A stretch of 64,000 bases of DNA, from positions 40,999-104,998 of the forward strand of contig NZ_SJNT01000024.1 of assembly GCF_004331035.1 (NCBI RefSeq), read 5' to 3'. A program made the position numbers and the translations under genes. The notes beneath the pieces are model-generated. The model made no database searches, had not been told where the DNA came from, and worked only from the letters and a program-made list of their open reading frames with translations. Of the stretch, positions 27,671-36,102 are shown piece by piece (within the stretch, counting starts at the first letter, position 1; the number at the start of each line of letters is the position of its first letter). The stretch is from Acinetobacter sp. ANC 4910 (lineage in GTDB: Bacteria; Pseudomonadota; Gammaproteobacteria; Pseudomonadales; Moraxellaceae).

Positions 27671-27738
27671 AACATGAATTTTACTCACTTTATGTTGAGA
27701 CTAAATCATTTTTATTCATGTTGTGATTACGGTATAAA
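27671..27738 (+). promoter_or_regulatory. candidate mesX promoter with split inverted repeat
   Basis: AACATGAAT (27671-27679) and ATTCATGTT (27714-27722) form a perfect 9-bp inverted repeat whose half-sites are 43 bp apart, about four helical turns. The downstream half overlaps the expected -35 zone of a TATAAA -10 box at 27733-27738. The arrangement suggests a dimer or tetramer of a regulator; its identity is unknown. Confidence 0.45.
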
Positions 27739-27792
27739 TTACACCATTCAAGAAATTTAGATTTAATCTCAAAAATTAGGATGACCATCACC

Positions 27793-28785
27793 ATGAGTAA
27801 AGAGTTTGCATGTTCAATCAAACGCATTCGTTTTGATGAAAACTATCAACCAGCAGATAGCACACGCCTAACGACTAACTTTGCTAACCTAGCGCGTGGT
27901 GAAAGCCGTGAGCAAAATCTACGTAATACGCTTCGAATGATTAACAATCGTTTTAATGCTTTAGCGCAAACAGATAACCCAAATGGTGATCGTTATTCCC
28001 TTGAAATTGATATTATTTCTGCGGATTTAGATATTGAAGGCAATGGTCAAACCTTCCCAATTATTGAAATGCTGAAAAGCACTATTATCGATCATCATAC
28101 CCATCAGCGTATTGAAGGCATGATTGGCAATAGCTTCTCATCTTATGTACGTGACTACGATTTTAGTGTGGTACTAAAAGAGCATAATAAAGAGAACTCA
28201 ACTTCATACGCACCTGAAGGTTTCGGTGATTTACACGGCAAGCTTTATCAATATTTAGTAAATTCAGATACTTTTAAGGCTGAATTTAATCAACAGCCTG
28301 TAATTTGTTTGAGTGTTTCAACGGCGAAGACCTATCACCGCACGACCAATGAGCATCCAATTTTAGGGATTGAGTATAAACAAGATGCATACTCACGTAC
28401 CGATGAGTATTTTCATAAAATGGGCTTACAGGTTCGCTTCTTTATGCCAAAAGGTAGCGCTGCACCTTTAGCATTCTACTTTGCGGGTGATTTACTGCGT
28501 GATTACACCGATTTTGAATTGATCAGCGCGATTAGCACCATGGAAACGTTCCAAAAGATTTATCGCCCTGAAATTTACAATGCAAATTCATCAGCGGCGC
28601 AAGTTTATCAGGCAAGTTTAGAGTACCCAGATTACTCATTAACACGAATTGTCTATGACCGTGTTGAACGTGGTCAACTTGCGGTCAAGCAAGGCAAATG
28701 GACTGAAGAGAACTTTATCAAGCCTTATCAAAACATTCTTGAGCAATGGGCTGCCAATTACAACGCAGACCGTAACGCTGCTTAA
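27793..28785 (+). CDS. mesX: MesX, DUF1852 partner of methionine synthase MesD
   Basis: 330 aa. The sequence beginning SKEFACSIKRIRFDENYQPA and containing TRLTTNFANLARGESREQNL matches my memory of the DUF1852 family. Published genetics on folate-independent methionine synthases show that MesD needs a DUF1852 protein and oxygen, but neither methyl-folate nor cobalamin. Its biochemical step, probably supplying the methyl group, is not established. ATG at 27793 is preferred because AGGATG sits about 9 nt upstream, whereas AGG directly abuts the ATG at 27781. mesD follows 36 nt later. Confidence 0.85.
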   Translation: MSKEFACSIKRIRFDENYQPADSTRLTTNFANLARGESREQNLRNTLRMINNRFNALAQTDNPNGDRYSLEIDIISADLDIEGNGQTFPIIEMLKSTIIDHHTHQRIEGMIGNSFSSYVRDYDFSVVLKEHNKENSTSYAPEGFGDLHGKLYQYLVNSDTFKAEFNQQPVICLSVSTAKTYHRTTNEHPILGIEYKQDAYSRTDEYFHKMGLQVRFFMPKGSAAPLAFYFAGDLLRDYTDFELISAISTMETFQKIYRPEIYNANSSAAQVYQASLEYPDYSLTRIVYDRVERGQLAVKQGKWTEENFIKPYQNILEQWAANYNADRNAA

Positions 28786-28821
28786 TTTAACTGAAATAGA
28801 ATATTGAAATAGAGATTTAAA

Positions 28822-29868
28822 ATGGCAATTTTATTACCAACATCAACCGCTGGCAGCTTACCAAAACCTTCTTGGCTGGCTGAACCTGAAAAACTTTGGT
28901 CACCTTGGAAACTTGAAGGTGAGGCATTACTCGAAGCGAAACAAGATGCCTTACGTTTGTCATTGCAAGAACAACTACATGCAGGCATTGATATTGTTAG
29001 TGATGGTGAACAAACCCGCCAACATTTTGTCACCACCTTTATTGAACATCTTGACGGTGTGGATTTTGAGAAGCGCGAAACGGTTCGCATCCGTAATCGC
29101 TATGATGCCAGTGTGCCATCTGTAGTGGGTGCAGTTTCTCGTCAAAAGCCAGTGTTTGTTGAAGATGCTAAATTCTTACGCAGCCAAACCACCCAACCGA
29201 TTAAATGGGCACTTCCTGGCCCAATGACTATGATCGACACGCTATATGATGGTCACTACAAAAGCCGTGAAAAACTGGCTTGGGAATTTGCCAAAATCTT
29301 AAACCAAGAAGCCTTAGAACTTGAAGCTGCTGGTGTTGATATCATTCAGTTTGATGAGCCTGCATTTAATGTGTTCTTTGATGAAGTGAATGATTGGGGT
29401 GTGGCAACTTTAGAGCGTGCTCTTGAAGGTTTAAAGTGTGAAACTGCGGTGCATATTTGCTATGGTTACGGCATTAAAGCCAATACCGACTGGAAAAAGA
29501 CTTTAGGTTCAGAATGGCGCCAATACGAAGAAGCGTTCCCTAAACTACAAAAATCGAAGATTGATATTGTTTCACTTGAATGTCAAAACTCACGTGTGCC
29601 AATGGATCTGATTGAACTGATTCGTGGTAAAAAAGTCATGGTGGGTGCGATTGATGTTGCAACCAACACCATTGAAACAGCAGAAGAAGTTGCCAATACA
29701 TTGCGTAAAGCGCTTCAATTTGTTGATGCAGATAAACTTTATCCTTCAACCAACTGTGGTATGGCGCCTTTGGCACGTGAAGTGGCACGCGGTAAACTCA
29801 ATGCTTTAAGTGCAGGTGCTGAAATCATTCGTAAAGAACTTTCGACTTCATACGCATCTATCGCATGA
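28822..29868 (+). CDS. mesD: core methionine synthase MesD
   Basis: 348 aa, corresponding only to the C-terminal catalytic half of MetE. The zinc ligands appear as His and Cys in AVHICYGYG and Cys in STNCGMAPLAREVARGK, and the homocysteine region is QFDEPAFNVF. The N-terminal folate-binding half of MetE is absent. The enzyme methylates homocysteine to methionine in the cytosol. Adjacency to the DUF1852 gene supports MesD rather than a truncated MetE. Confidence 0.88.
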   Translation: MAILLPTSTAGSLPKPSWLAEPEKLWSPWKLEGEALLEAKQDALRLSLQEQLHAGIDIVSDGEQTRQHFVTTFIEHLDGVDFEKRETVRIRNRYDASVPSVVGAVSRQKPVFVEDAKFLRSQTTQPIKWALPGPMTMIDTLYDGHYKSREKLAWEFAKILNQEALELEAAGVDIIQFDEPAFNVFFDEVNDWGVATLERALEGLKCETAVHICYGYGIKANTDWKKTLGSEWRQYEEAFPKLQKSKIDIVSLECQNSRVPMDLIELIRGKKVMVGAIDVATNTIETAEEVANTLRKALQFVDADKLYPSTNCGMAPLAREVARGKLNALSAGAEIIRKELSTSYASIA

Positions 29869-30030
29869 TGTGAAAGAGCTACGTATTAGATAAAATGGGT
29901 AGCTCTTATCTCAGTAAAAAGCATGTGTCGACTTTCCCCAGAATGCATTCTAATCCAGTGGTTATATGACCGAATTGCGTGATATAGCCCAATTTAAACA
30001 AAATGTACGGTTCAATTTAGGAATAAAGTG

Positions 30031-30522
30031 ATGATTGAAGCAACAGACTTTAGAAATGCTATGTCTTCGTTAACCAGCGCAGTAAGTGTTGTGACCACGG
30101 CAGGTATGTCTGATCGTCATGGTTTCACTGCATCTGCCGTATGTAGCGTTACCGATACTCCCCCAACTTTATTGGTCTGTATGAATAAAGCTTCTCGATC
30201 ACATGAGCATTTTATCGAAAATAAGATTTTAACGGTAAATGTTTTAGGTGCACAGCATGAGCATATTTCTAACGTATTCTCCTCTAAACTGAGTTCAGAA
30301 GAACGTTTTAAGCATGGTGTTTGGAAAGAGCTAGAAACAGGCGCACCAGTGTTGGAAGATGCTTTGGTCAATTTTGATTGTGAAATTGATCAAATTCAGG
30401 AAGTGGGTACACATACCATTTTTATCTGCCGTATTGTTGCGATTCAACAAAGCCAACATGAGCAAAGTTTAGTTTATTTTAATCGTGCTTATCATCAAGT
30501 TGGGCAGACGGAAATCGCTTAA
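30031..30522 (+). CDS. flavin reductase (HpaC-like domain)
   Basis: 163 aa. FRNAMSSLTSAVSVVTTAG, HGFTASAVCSVTDTPPTLLV and ILTVNVLGAQHEHISNVFSS are the FMN-binding split-barrel signature of flavin reductases that supply FMNH2 or FADH2 to two-component monooxygenases. ATG at 30031 follows AGGA by 8 nt. It lies 162 nt after mesD on the same strand and before a terminator. Since MesD/MesX needs oxygen, this reductase is a reasonable candidate electron donor, but that is inference. Confidence 0.82.
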   Translation: MIEATDFRNAMSSLTSAVSVVTTAGMSDRHGFTASAVCSVTDTPPTLLVCMNKASRSHEHFIENKILTVNVLGAQHEHISNVFSSKLSSEERFKHGVWKELETGAPVLEDALVNFDCEIDQIQEVGTHTIFICRIVAIQQSQHEQSLVYFNRAYHQVGQTEIA

Positions 30523-30577
30523 ATAACAGTTTCTTCGATAGAATATATCTCGAAGAAAACCAATGCAAAAAATAAAA

Positions 30578-30601
30578 AAAGCCAATCATAAGATTGGCTT
30601 T
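30578..30601. terminator. bidirectional terminator between flavin reductase and pepP
   Basis: AAAGCCAATC pairs with GATTGGCTTT around a 4-nt loop with A- and T-tracts. Just before it, TTTCTTCGA (30530-30538) and TCGAAGAAA (30550-30558) form another inverted repeat. Confidence 0.85.
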
Positions 30602-30615
30602 CATATTATTGATGC

Positions 30616-31935
30616 TTAAGCCATCAACGCTTCAATCTCTGCAATCGTTTTTACAACGCCTTTGGTTAAAACCAGTGGCCCATTGGCAGTCGCAACGACA
30701 TCATCTTCAATACGAATACCAATCCCACGCCATTTTGCATCCACTGTTTCATCATCTGGCGCAATATAAAGACCTGGTTCAATCGTTACAACCATCCCTT
30801 CTTCATAAGGACGCCATTCGCCAGTTTGTTTGTATGCACCAACGTCATGCACATCCATGCCTAACCAGTGTCCCGTGCCATGCATATAAAACTGATGGTA
30901 AGCTTCGGTTTCAATAATCTGTTCAATATCACCCTGCATAATACCAAGTGACAATAAGCCTTCTACCAAAATACGCACGGCAACATGATGTGGCTCTTTA
31001 TATGAGTTGCCAATTTTGACTACATCAATCGCTGCAAGCTGTGCGTTTAATACAATTTCATATAACGCTTTTTGCTCAGGACTAAACTTACCATTTACAG
31101 GGAAAGTACGGGTAATGTCTGACGCATATAACTCATATTCACAAGCTGCATCAATCAAGACCAAATCACCATCTTTCAATTCTTGGTTATTTTCCACATA
31201 GTGCAAAATACAGGCGTTGGCACCCCCACCCACAATACTGTTATAGGCTGGTACGCAACCTTGTTGCCCAAATACATAATTTAGTTCGGCTTCCAAAGCA
31301 TATTCCATCATACCGACACGCACAGCTTGCATGGCACGGGTGTGTGCTTGTGCACTGATATTCGATGCAATTTGCATCAATTCAATTTCTTGTGATGTTT
31401 TAAATAAACGGATTTCATCTAAGATACGATCCAGTTGAACCACTTGTGCTGGCGATTCATTGCCACGGCGTTGTTGTGCATCTGCCTCTTGAATCCATTT
31501 ACTCACTCGGACATCAAATTCTGAACTGTGTCCAATCCGATAAAATAATTTCTGTTTATTTAGTAATTTCTCAATGATTTCTTCATCAAGCAAATCAATC
31601 GCATAAGCTTCATCGGCTTCATAATCATCAATGGCACCATCAATTCCTGCACGGTAACCATTCCAGATTTCCATCTCACGATTACGTTCACGGCAGAACA
31701 AGCTATAGGTATAGCCTTCATCTAAAGATTCATACGTTTCAATCACAGCAACCGCTTCTGGTTCTGCAAAACCCGTCAAATAGAAAAAACTACTGTCCGC
31801 TCGAAATTTATAGTCTGCATCTCGATTACGAATGGCCACTGGGCTGGTGGCAATAATCGCGATACTGTGTGGTCCCATTTCCTCTGCGAGGCGGTCACGA
31901 CGTTCCTTAAAATCTACTTGAGTCAGTTTTTTCAT
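30616..31935 (-). CDS. pepP: Xaa-Pro aminopeptidase P
   Basis: 439 aa. The creatinase-like N-terminal domain includes NRDADYKFRADSSFFYLTGF. The pita-bread metallopeptidase domain has DAACEYELYASDITRTFPV, HGTGHWLGMDVHDVG, EPGLYI and GIRIEDDVV, giving the two Asp, His and two Glu di-manganese ligands. It releases N-terminal residues before proline. It is 76 nt downstream of ygfB, as in E. coli, but ubiH no longer follows directly. Confidence 0.95.
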   Translation of the reverse strand: MKKLTQVDFKERRDRLAEEMGPHSIAIIATSPVAIRNRDADYKFRADSSFFYLTGFAEPEAVAVIETYESLDEGYTYSLFCRERNREMEIWNGYRAGIDGAIDDYEADEAYAIDLLDEEIIEKLLNKQKLFYRIGHSSEFDVRVSKWIQEADAQQRRGNESPAQVVQLDRILDEIRLFKTSQEIELMQIASNISAQAHTRAMQAVRVGMMEYALEAELNYVFGQQGCVPAYNSIVGGGANACILHYVENNQELKDGDLVLIDAACEYELYASDITRTFPVNGKFSPEQKALYEIVLNAQLAAIDVVKIGNSYKEPHHVAVRILVEGLLSLGIMQGDIEQIIETEAYHQFYMHGTGHWLGMDVHDVGAYKQTGEWRPYEEGMVVTIEPGLYIAPDDETVDAKWRGIGIRIEDDVVATANGPLVLTKGVVKTIAEIEALMA

Positions 31936-32000
31936 TAAATGTTCTTCGGTCTTGTTGAATAAAGAATAGGGTTGCTGTGTTTGCGATCTTAAAGCAAAAA

Positions 32001-32025
32001 ATCGACCAAAATTAACTTGGTCGAT
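32001..32025 (-). terminator. terminator overlapping the ygfB stop
   Basis: On the minus strand ATCGACCAA pairs with TTGGTCGAT and runs into TTTTTTGC. The ygfB stop codon lies in the loop. It may attenuate read-through into pepP. Confidence 0.7.
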
Positions 32026-32641
32026 GTGGTGTAAACATTTCTACAACACTGTTATCAGTGCTCATTTTATTCTGCTGCATTTTGGCATGAAAATTTTGCA
32101 ATAATGAACTTTCATCTACCGCTACTTTCGTGCGACCTAAAGCCAAGCTCACAGGAATCAAACGTACAAACTCATACAGCTCTTGATAACTGTCCTCACC
32201 TTCTTCGTCATTGTCAGACTCTTCAAATTCAACTGCAGCCACATCTTGTAAATGCTCAATCAGCTCCATTTCATCGGCACGAATATGACCTGATGCTAAA
32301 CCAAAACCCAATACTACACCTGCACACCAGTCTGCCAGTGCTTGCACGCGATCTACCAACACATGTTCATCATCTGGTAATAAAGGCAAGTAGTCTAATT
32401 CATCTTCCGAGAGTGCATGCGATACGTCTTCAGCTTCACCAGTAAGCACTGTTAAAGCCAAATCGCTTAATTCTGGAACATTAAGCGTTGCTAAAATTTG
32501 TTGCCACTCTTCACGCGTCGGTGATTCAGTCACACAAACTATACCCGTGAGTAACCCATGTAACTCACTTGGGCTTGAAATCTCTTCAATTTGTGAAAAA
32601 TGTTGGTTCCATTCCGACCAACCTGAAATATCGTCTTGCAT
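32012..32641 (-). CDS. ygfB: YgfB / UPF0149 family protein
   Basis: 209 aa, acidic and helical. SPSELHGLLTGIVCVTESPT and ADWCAGVVLGFGLA are the UPF0149 hallmarks, with YQELYEFVRLIPVSLAL near the middle-to-end. No enzymatic role is known from the sequence. ATG at 32641 is used; the frame also opens with TTG at 32653. It is divergent from the ZapB-like/zapA pair, the standard gammaproteobacterial layout. Confidence 0.9.
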   Translation of the reverse strand: MQDDISGWSEWNQHFSQIEEISSPSELHGLLTGIVCVTESPTREEWQQILATLNVPELSDLALTVLTGEAEDVSHALSEDELDYLPLLPDDEHVLVDRVQALADWCAGVVLGFGLASGHIRADEMELIEHLQDVAAVEFEESDNDEEGEDSYQELYEFVRLIPVSLALGRTKVAVDESSLLQNFHAKMQQNKMSTDNSVVEMFTPHRPS

Positions 32642-32705
32642 TCGTTTATCCAATCTCTATACTTCTTATATATTACCTTTGTTTGCAACACTGTGCGACT
32701 ACGTT

Positions 32706-33263
32706 ATGTTAGAAGAATTACAGCGTCTACAGGCGCATATTGGCGTTTTAAAATCTCGACTCACGCATTATGAAACTGAAAATAATGCATTAACTGAAGC
32801 CAGCGCAACAGCAGCTGAACAGCATCATGTCCAAGTTGTGCACAAAAACGGCATTATTACCAAAAAACAAGAAGAAATTGAGAACCTTACAGAGCAATTG
32901 ACTGAGGTACAGTCCCAATTTAAGCAACTCAATACCGATGCAACTGCTTTAGCAGACCGTTATAGCCGTTTGGAAAAAAGCTGTACCGATTTAAAAAATC
33001 GTTTTCAGGATATTTTAAGTGAACGTAATGAATTACGTGTCATTAAAGAAAAAATGCAGAATGAACAACGTCATGCACAACAAGAAATTCAAGGTTTACA
33101 GCAGGAACGTGATAGATTGTTACAAAAAAATGAGTTGGCACGTACCAAAGTTGAAACCATTATTCAGCGCCTATCTATTTTAGGCACTGAACAAGACCAG
33201 CACGCACAAGAAATTCAACAATTGGCTCATCCCACCGAAGTAAATGAGGAAATGCAATCATGA
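32706..33263 (+). CDS. ZapB-like coiled-coil protein
   Basis: 185 aa, nearly all one coiled coil with heptad-spaced leucines (from LEELQRLQAHIGVLKSRLTH through ENLTEQLTEVQSQFKQL to QERDRLLQKNELA). Position directly upstream of zapA, with an ATGA overlap, suggests a cell-division accessory protein like the TIGR02449/ZapB-type proteins found before zapA in other gammaproteobacteria. It is longer than ZapB, so function is inferred from context. Confidence 0.7.
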   Translation: MLEELQRLQAHIGVLKSRLTHYETENNALTEASATAAEQHHVQVVHKNGIITKKQEEIENLTEQLTEVQSQFKQLNTDATALADRYSRLEKSCTDLKNRFQDILSERNELRVIKEKMQNEQRHAQQEIQGLQQERDRLLQKNELARTKVETIIQRLSILGTEQDQHAQEIQQLAHPTEVNEEMQS

Positions 33264-33544
33264 GTGAACAAATTCCTGTTGAACTGCGTGTATTGGGACA
33301 TAGCTTTCGTTTAGCCACCACAGAAGATAAAAAGCCAGAGTTGGAACGTGCTGCACAATTGCTGAATGACAAATATGATGAATTTCGACGTCAAGCACCG
33401 CGCATTGAACCCAGTAAACTGATTATTATGGTTGCACTTGAGCTTATGCAGGAAGTGCTCGCAATGAATAAATCCTTACAGGAATATGCACATTGTGAAC
33501 GTTTACTCAGCACCATTCTTGAAGATGTCAAAACGCTTACCTAG
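33260..33544 (+). CDS. zapA: cell division protein ZapA
   Basis: 94 aa. PVELRVLGHSFRLATTEDKK and ELERAAQLLNDKYDEFRRQ form the ZapA head domain, followed by a C-terminal coiled coil (LIIMVALELMQEVLAM). It bundles FtsZ filaments at the division ring. Overlap with the coiled-coil gene (ATGA) implies translational coupling. The 6S RNA gene follows about 100 nt downstream, the classic zapA-ssrS arrangement. Confidence 0.93.
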   Translation: MSEQIPVELRVLGHSFRLATTEDKKPELERAAQLLNDKYDEFRRQAPRIEPSKLIIMVALELMQEVLAMNKSLQEYAHCERLLSTILEDVKTLT

Positions 33545-33612
33545 TTTCACGTTTATTTGCATAATCTCTCGACAAACAGCACTTAATTTTACAGTTCTTT
33601 GCCTACGATGAT

Positions 33613-33640
33613 TTGCCAGTATGGGTTTATCCGTTATACT
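33613..33640 (+). promoter_or_regulatory. promoter of 6S RNA
   Basis: TTGCCA at 33613-33618, a 16-nt spacer and TATACT at 33635-33640. The RNA would start near 33647. Confidence 0.65.
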
Positions 33641-33646
33641 AGGCTT

Positions 33647-33831
33647 AACTCTGAGATGTTCGCCAGCGGGTCTATTCCCCTGCCGATACTTAAACTTATG
33701 GATTGCGTTCTGTATATTTAGAGTGTATGCCCGCCTTCGAGTGGGAAACCCAGCAAGTATACGTCGCGTCCACCTTGAACTCATCGGGTTCAGGGTAACG
33801 ACACATGCAGCGGCATCATCGGAGTACTTTA
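33647..33831 (+). ncRNA. ssrS: 6S RNA
   Basis: About 185 nt. The 5' arm CTCTGAGATGTTCGCCAGCG with CCCCTGCCGATA and the 3' arm CACCTTGAACTCATCGGGTT, then GCAGCGGCATCATCGGAG, match the two strands of E. coli 6S RNA. They pair to form the open-promoter mimic that sequesters sigma70 RNA polymerase. Ends are approximate. The location after zapA is conserved. Confidence 0.92.
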
Positions 33832-33877
33832 ATTTCATATAATAAATACTTTATCTTCAATTATTTCCCCCTCAAGC

Positions 33878-35308
33878 TTAAGCAATCATTAAAGTCCGTT
33901 GTTGCAATAACTGAACTGACTGTCGTGCCTGCCATGCAAGTTCCATCATGTCTATATTTGGAATTTGGTCATTCTGCATCACCATTTTACCTGCCACAAA
34001 CATGGCTTTAATATGTGCGCGGCCACCACTGGCAATTGGACCTATAGCCATGTCATGCAACCCAAAATAACGCGGGTCATCTAACTGATAAAGCACAAAA
34101 TCTGCCTGTTTCCCGATCTCAATACTTCCAACTTGGTCTAGACCTAAAATTTTAGCACCGCCTGCGGTTCCCCAACGTACAATATCTTCAATGGTGGCGG
34201 CATCTGCTCCACCCTCAAACTGGCCACCCTCATACTGTGGTACCGCCAACATGCCTTTACGTGCACGCTGCATTAACCAAGCTGCATGGGTTTCTGACAA
34301 CATATCAGCAGCTTCATTGGATGCTGCCCCATCCACCCCAATAGAAATGGTCATGCCGGCTTGTTCAAGCGCGACCAAATCAGCAATACCACTGCCCAAA
34401 CGTGCATTACTTTGTGGACAATGTGCAATGCCCGTGCCTGTCTGACCCAATATTTGAATTTCTTCAGGCAACAATTTGACTAAGTGTGCAAACCATACAT
34501 CAGAGCCAACCCAATCATGTTCAGCACAAAACTGGACTGGGGACATGGCAAACTTATTTTTAGCAGCATCTAGATAATCAACCGTTTCAGACAAATGACT
34601 ATGCAAACCAATTCCTAATTGGCGTGCGAATTTAGCAGTCTCCCGTAACTGCGTGGGGGTTGTGGAATGCAAGCATGTGGTCGGCGCCATCACAATTTTG
34701 CGTAATGCACTGGCATCTTTTTGATGATAGCGCTGCACTAAACGTTCAACATCCAGCATAAAATCTTCAAACTTTTCTGCATGTAATGCTTGCGGTAACT
34801 CACTTTCTAAACCACGTGTCTGCGTTGCCCCACCACGACATAGCACAAAACGCATGCCTAATTTATCGGCTTCTTCAAATAAAATTGCTGCGCCATCAAA
34901 CGGCATGTTCGGCCAATACAAATAATGATGATCGGCGACTGTGCCACAACCCGAGCGTAACAATTCAATCAAGCCAATACGCGCCGCTATCCGAAAGGTA
35001 TCTTCATCAAACGCACCCCGAAAACGATAAGGTGTACTGGCCAACCACGGTGTTAAACTTTGATTTAGCCCCTGAGGTTCCCCTTTGAGTAAAGACTGAA
35101 ACAGATGATGATGAGTATTGACCCACGCTGGATAAATCACGCAATCTTTTGCATCAATAACCGTATCTTCTGGTAATGAGCTGAGTTGACCAATTTCGCT
35201 AATTTTTCCATCTTGAATGCGAATATCCGTCGCTGTAGAGCGTGCTGATTTCCCAAATAAACCCGTGAGAATGCTATAGGCATTTTTAATTAAATATTGA
35301 GTCTGCAT
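33878..35308 (-). CDS. amidohydrolase, 8-oxoguanine / guanine deaminase-like
   Basis: 476 aa TIM-barrel metal hydrolase of the TrzA/AtzA/cytosine-deaminase group. The metal ligands are the His pair in VNTHHHLFQSLL, His in GLHSHLSETVDYLD, His in VWFAHLVKL and Asp in SIGVDGAASNEAADML. The length and TVADHHYLYWP resemble 8-oxoguanine and isoxanthopterin deaminases. It touches the permease gene (stop/start overlap at 35308) and so belongs to the ABC importer operon at the edge of the purine cluster. The precise substrate is not determined. Confidence 0.78.
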   Translation of the reverse strand: MQTQYLIKNAYSILTGLFGKSARSTATDIRIQDGKISEIGQLSSLPEDTVIDAKDCVIYPAWVNTHHHLFQSLLKGEPQGLNQSLTPWLASTPYRFRGAFDEDTFRIAARIGLIELLRSGCGTVADHHYLYWPNMPFDGAAILFEEADKLGMRFVLCRGGATQTRGLESELPQALHAEKFEDFMLDVERLVQRYHQKDASALRKIVMAPTTCLHSTTPTQLRETAKFARQLGIGLHSHLSETVDYLDAAKNKFAMSPVQFCAEHDWVGSDVWFAHLVKLLPEEIQILGQTGTGIAHCPQSNARLGSGIADLVALEQAGMTISIGVDGAASNEAADMLSETHAAWLMQRARKGMLAVPQYEGGQFEGGADAATIEDIVRWGTAGGAKILGLDQVGSIEIGKQADFVLYQLDDPRYFGLHDMAIGPIASGGRAHIKAMFVAGKMVMQNDQIPNIDMMELAWQARQSVQLLQQRTLMIA

Positions 35309-36102
35309 TACACTTGCTCACTTTCATGCCATTTACTTAAAAACAAACTACTGACCCAAGACATCACAACAAATAGGGCTAAACCTGTACAGGTAATCAG
35401 TAACAACGCAGCAAACATTAAGGGTAAATCCAGTTGAAAGCCTGCCTGTAAAATTTGATATGCCAAACCTGCACTGGTGCCCCCTGTTCCTGCCACAAAC
35501 TCTGATACCACCGCACCAATTAAAGCTAAACCACATGAAATTCGTAACCCACCAAAGAAATACGGTAGCGCATTCGGCACACGTAGGCGCATGAGAATTT
35601 GCCAACGACTGGCTTTATTAATTTGGAATAAATTCAACAAGCCTTTGTTGACACTACGCAGTCCCAAAGTGGTATTGGTCAGGATTGGAAAAATCGCAAC
35701 AAGCATCGCGCACACCACCAGAGCCAACGTAGTATTTTGAATCCAGATAATTACCAAAGGTGCGATTGCCACAATCGGAGTGACCTGAAATAAAATGGCA
35801 TAGGGCATAAAACAAGCTTCAATCACACGGCTTTGCACAAACAAGAATGCCACCAACGTGCCAATAATTACCGCGCTCAGAAATGCCAATAAGGTAATTT
35901 TTAAAGTGACCCATAAGCTGCCAAACAGTAATCCTGATTGATTGATCAGTGCCATACCAATATCACTCGGTTTCGGCACAATATAAACAGGTACTTGCAG
36001 TTGCTGAAAACTGATTTGCCAAGCCAGTAACAAGACCAATCCTAAAATGACAGGTGCAGCGAAACGCTGGATGACAGGGTTTTGCATCAAAGGTTTATTC
36101 AT
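35308..36102 (-). CDS. ABC importer permease (SsuC/NrtB/ThiX type)
   Basis: 264 aa, six TM helices. The EAA loop LLNLFQINKASRWQILMRLR and VPNALPYFFGGLRISCGLAL is characteristic of the taurine/nitrate/pyrimidine importer family. It is overlapped by the ATPase gene by 8 nt and by the amidohydrolase by one, so all are one operon. Confidence 0.88.
   Translation of the reverse strand: MNKPLMQNPVIQRFAAPVILGLVLLLAWQISFQQLQVPVYIVPKPSDIGMALINQSGLLFGSLWVTLKITLLAFLSAVIIGTLVAFLFVQSRVIEACFMPYAILFQVTPIVAIAPLVIIWIQNTTLALVVCAMLVAIFPILTNTTLGLRSVNKGLLNLFQINKASRWQILMRLRVPNALPYFFGGLRISCGLALIGAVVSEFVAGTGGTSAGLAYQILQAGFQLDLPLMFAALLLITCTGLALFVVMSWVSSLFLSKWHESEQV

Noticed and set aside
28822..29868. Truncated metE pseudogene
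   Set aside because: The frame is intact at 348 aa, keeps the zinc ligands and follows DUF1852, as expected for a functional MesD.
33878..35308. Amidohydrolase as the missing allantoinase
   Set aside because: Its HxH and SIGVDG motifs belong to the TrzA/guanine-deaminase type, not the dihydroorotase-like allantoinase type. No carboxylated-Lys pattern was seen.
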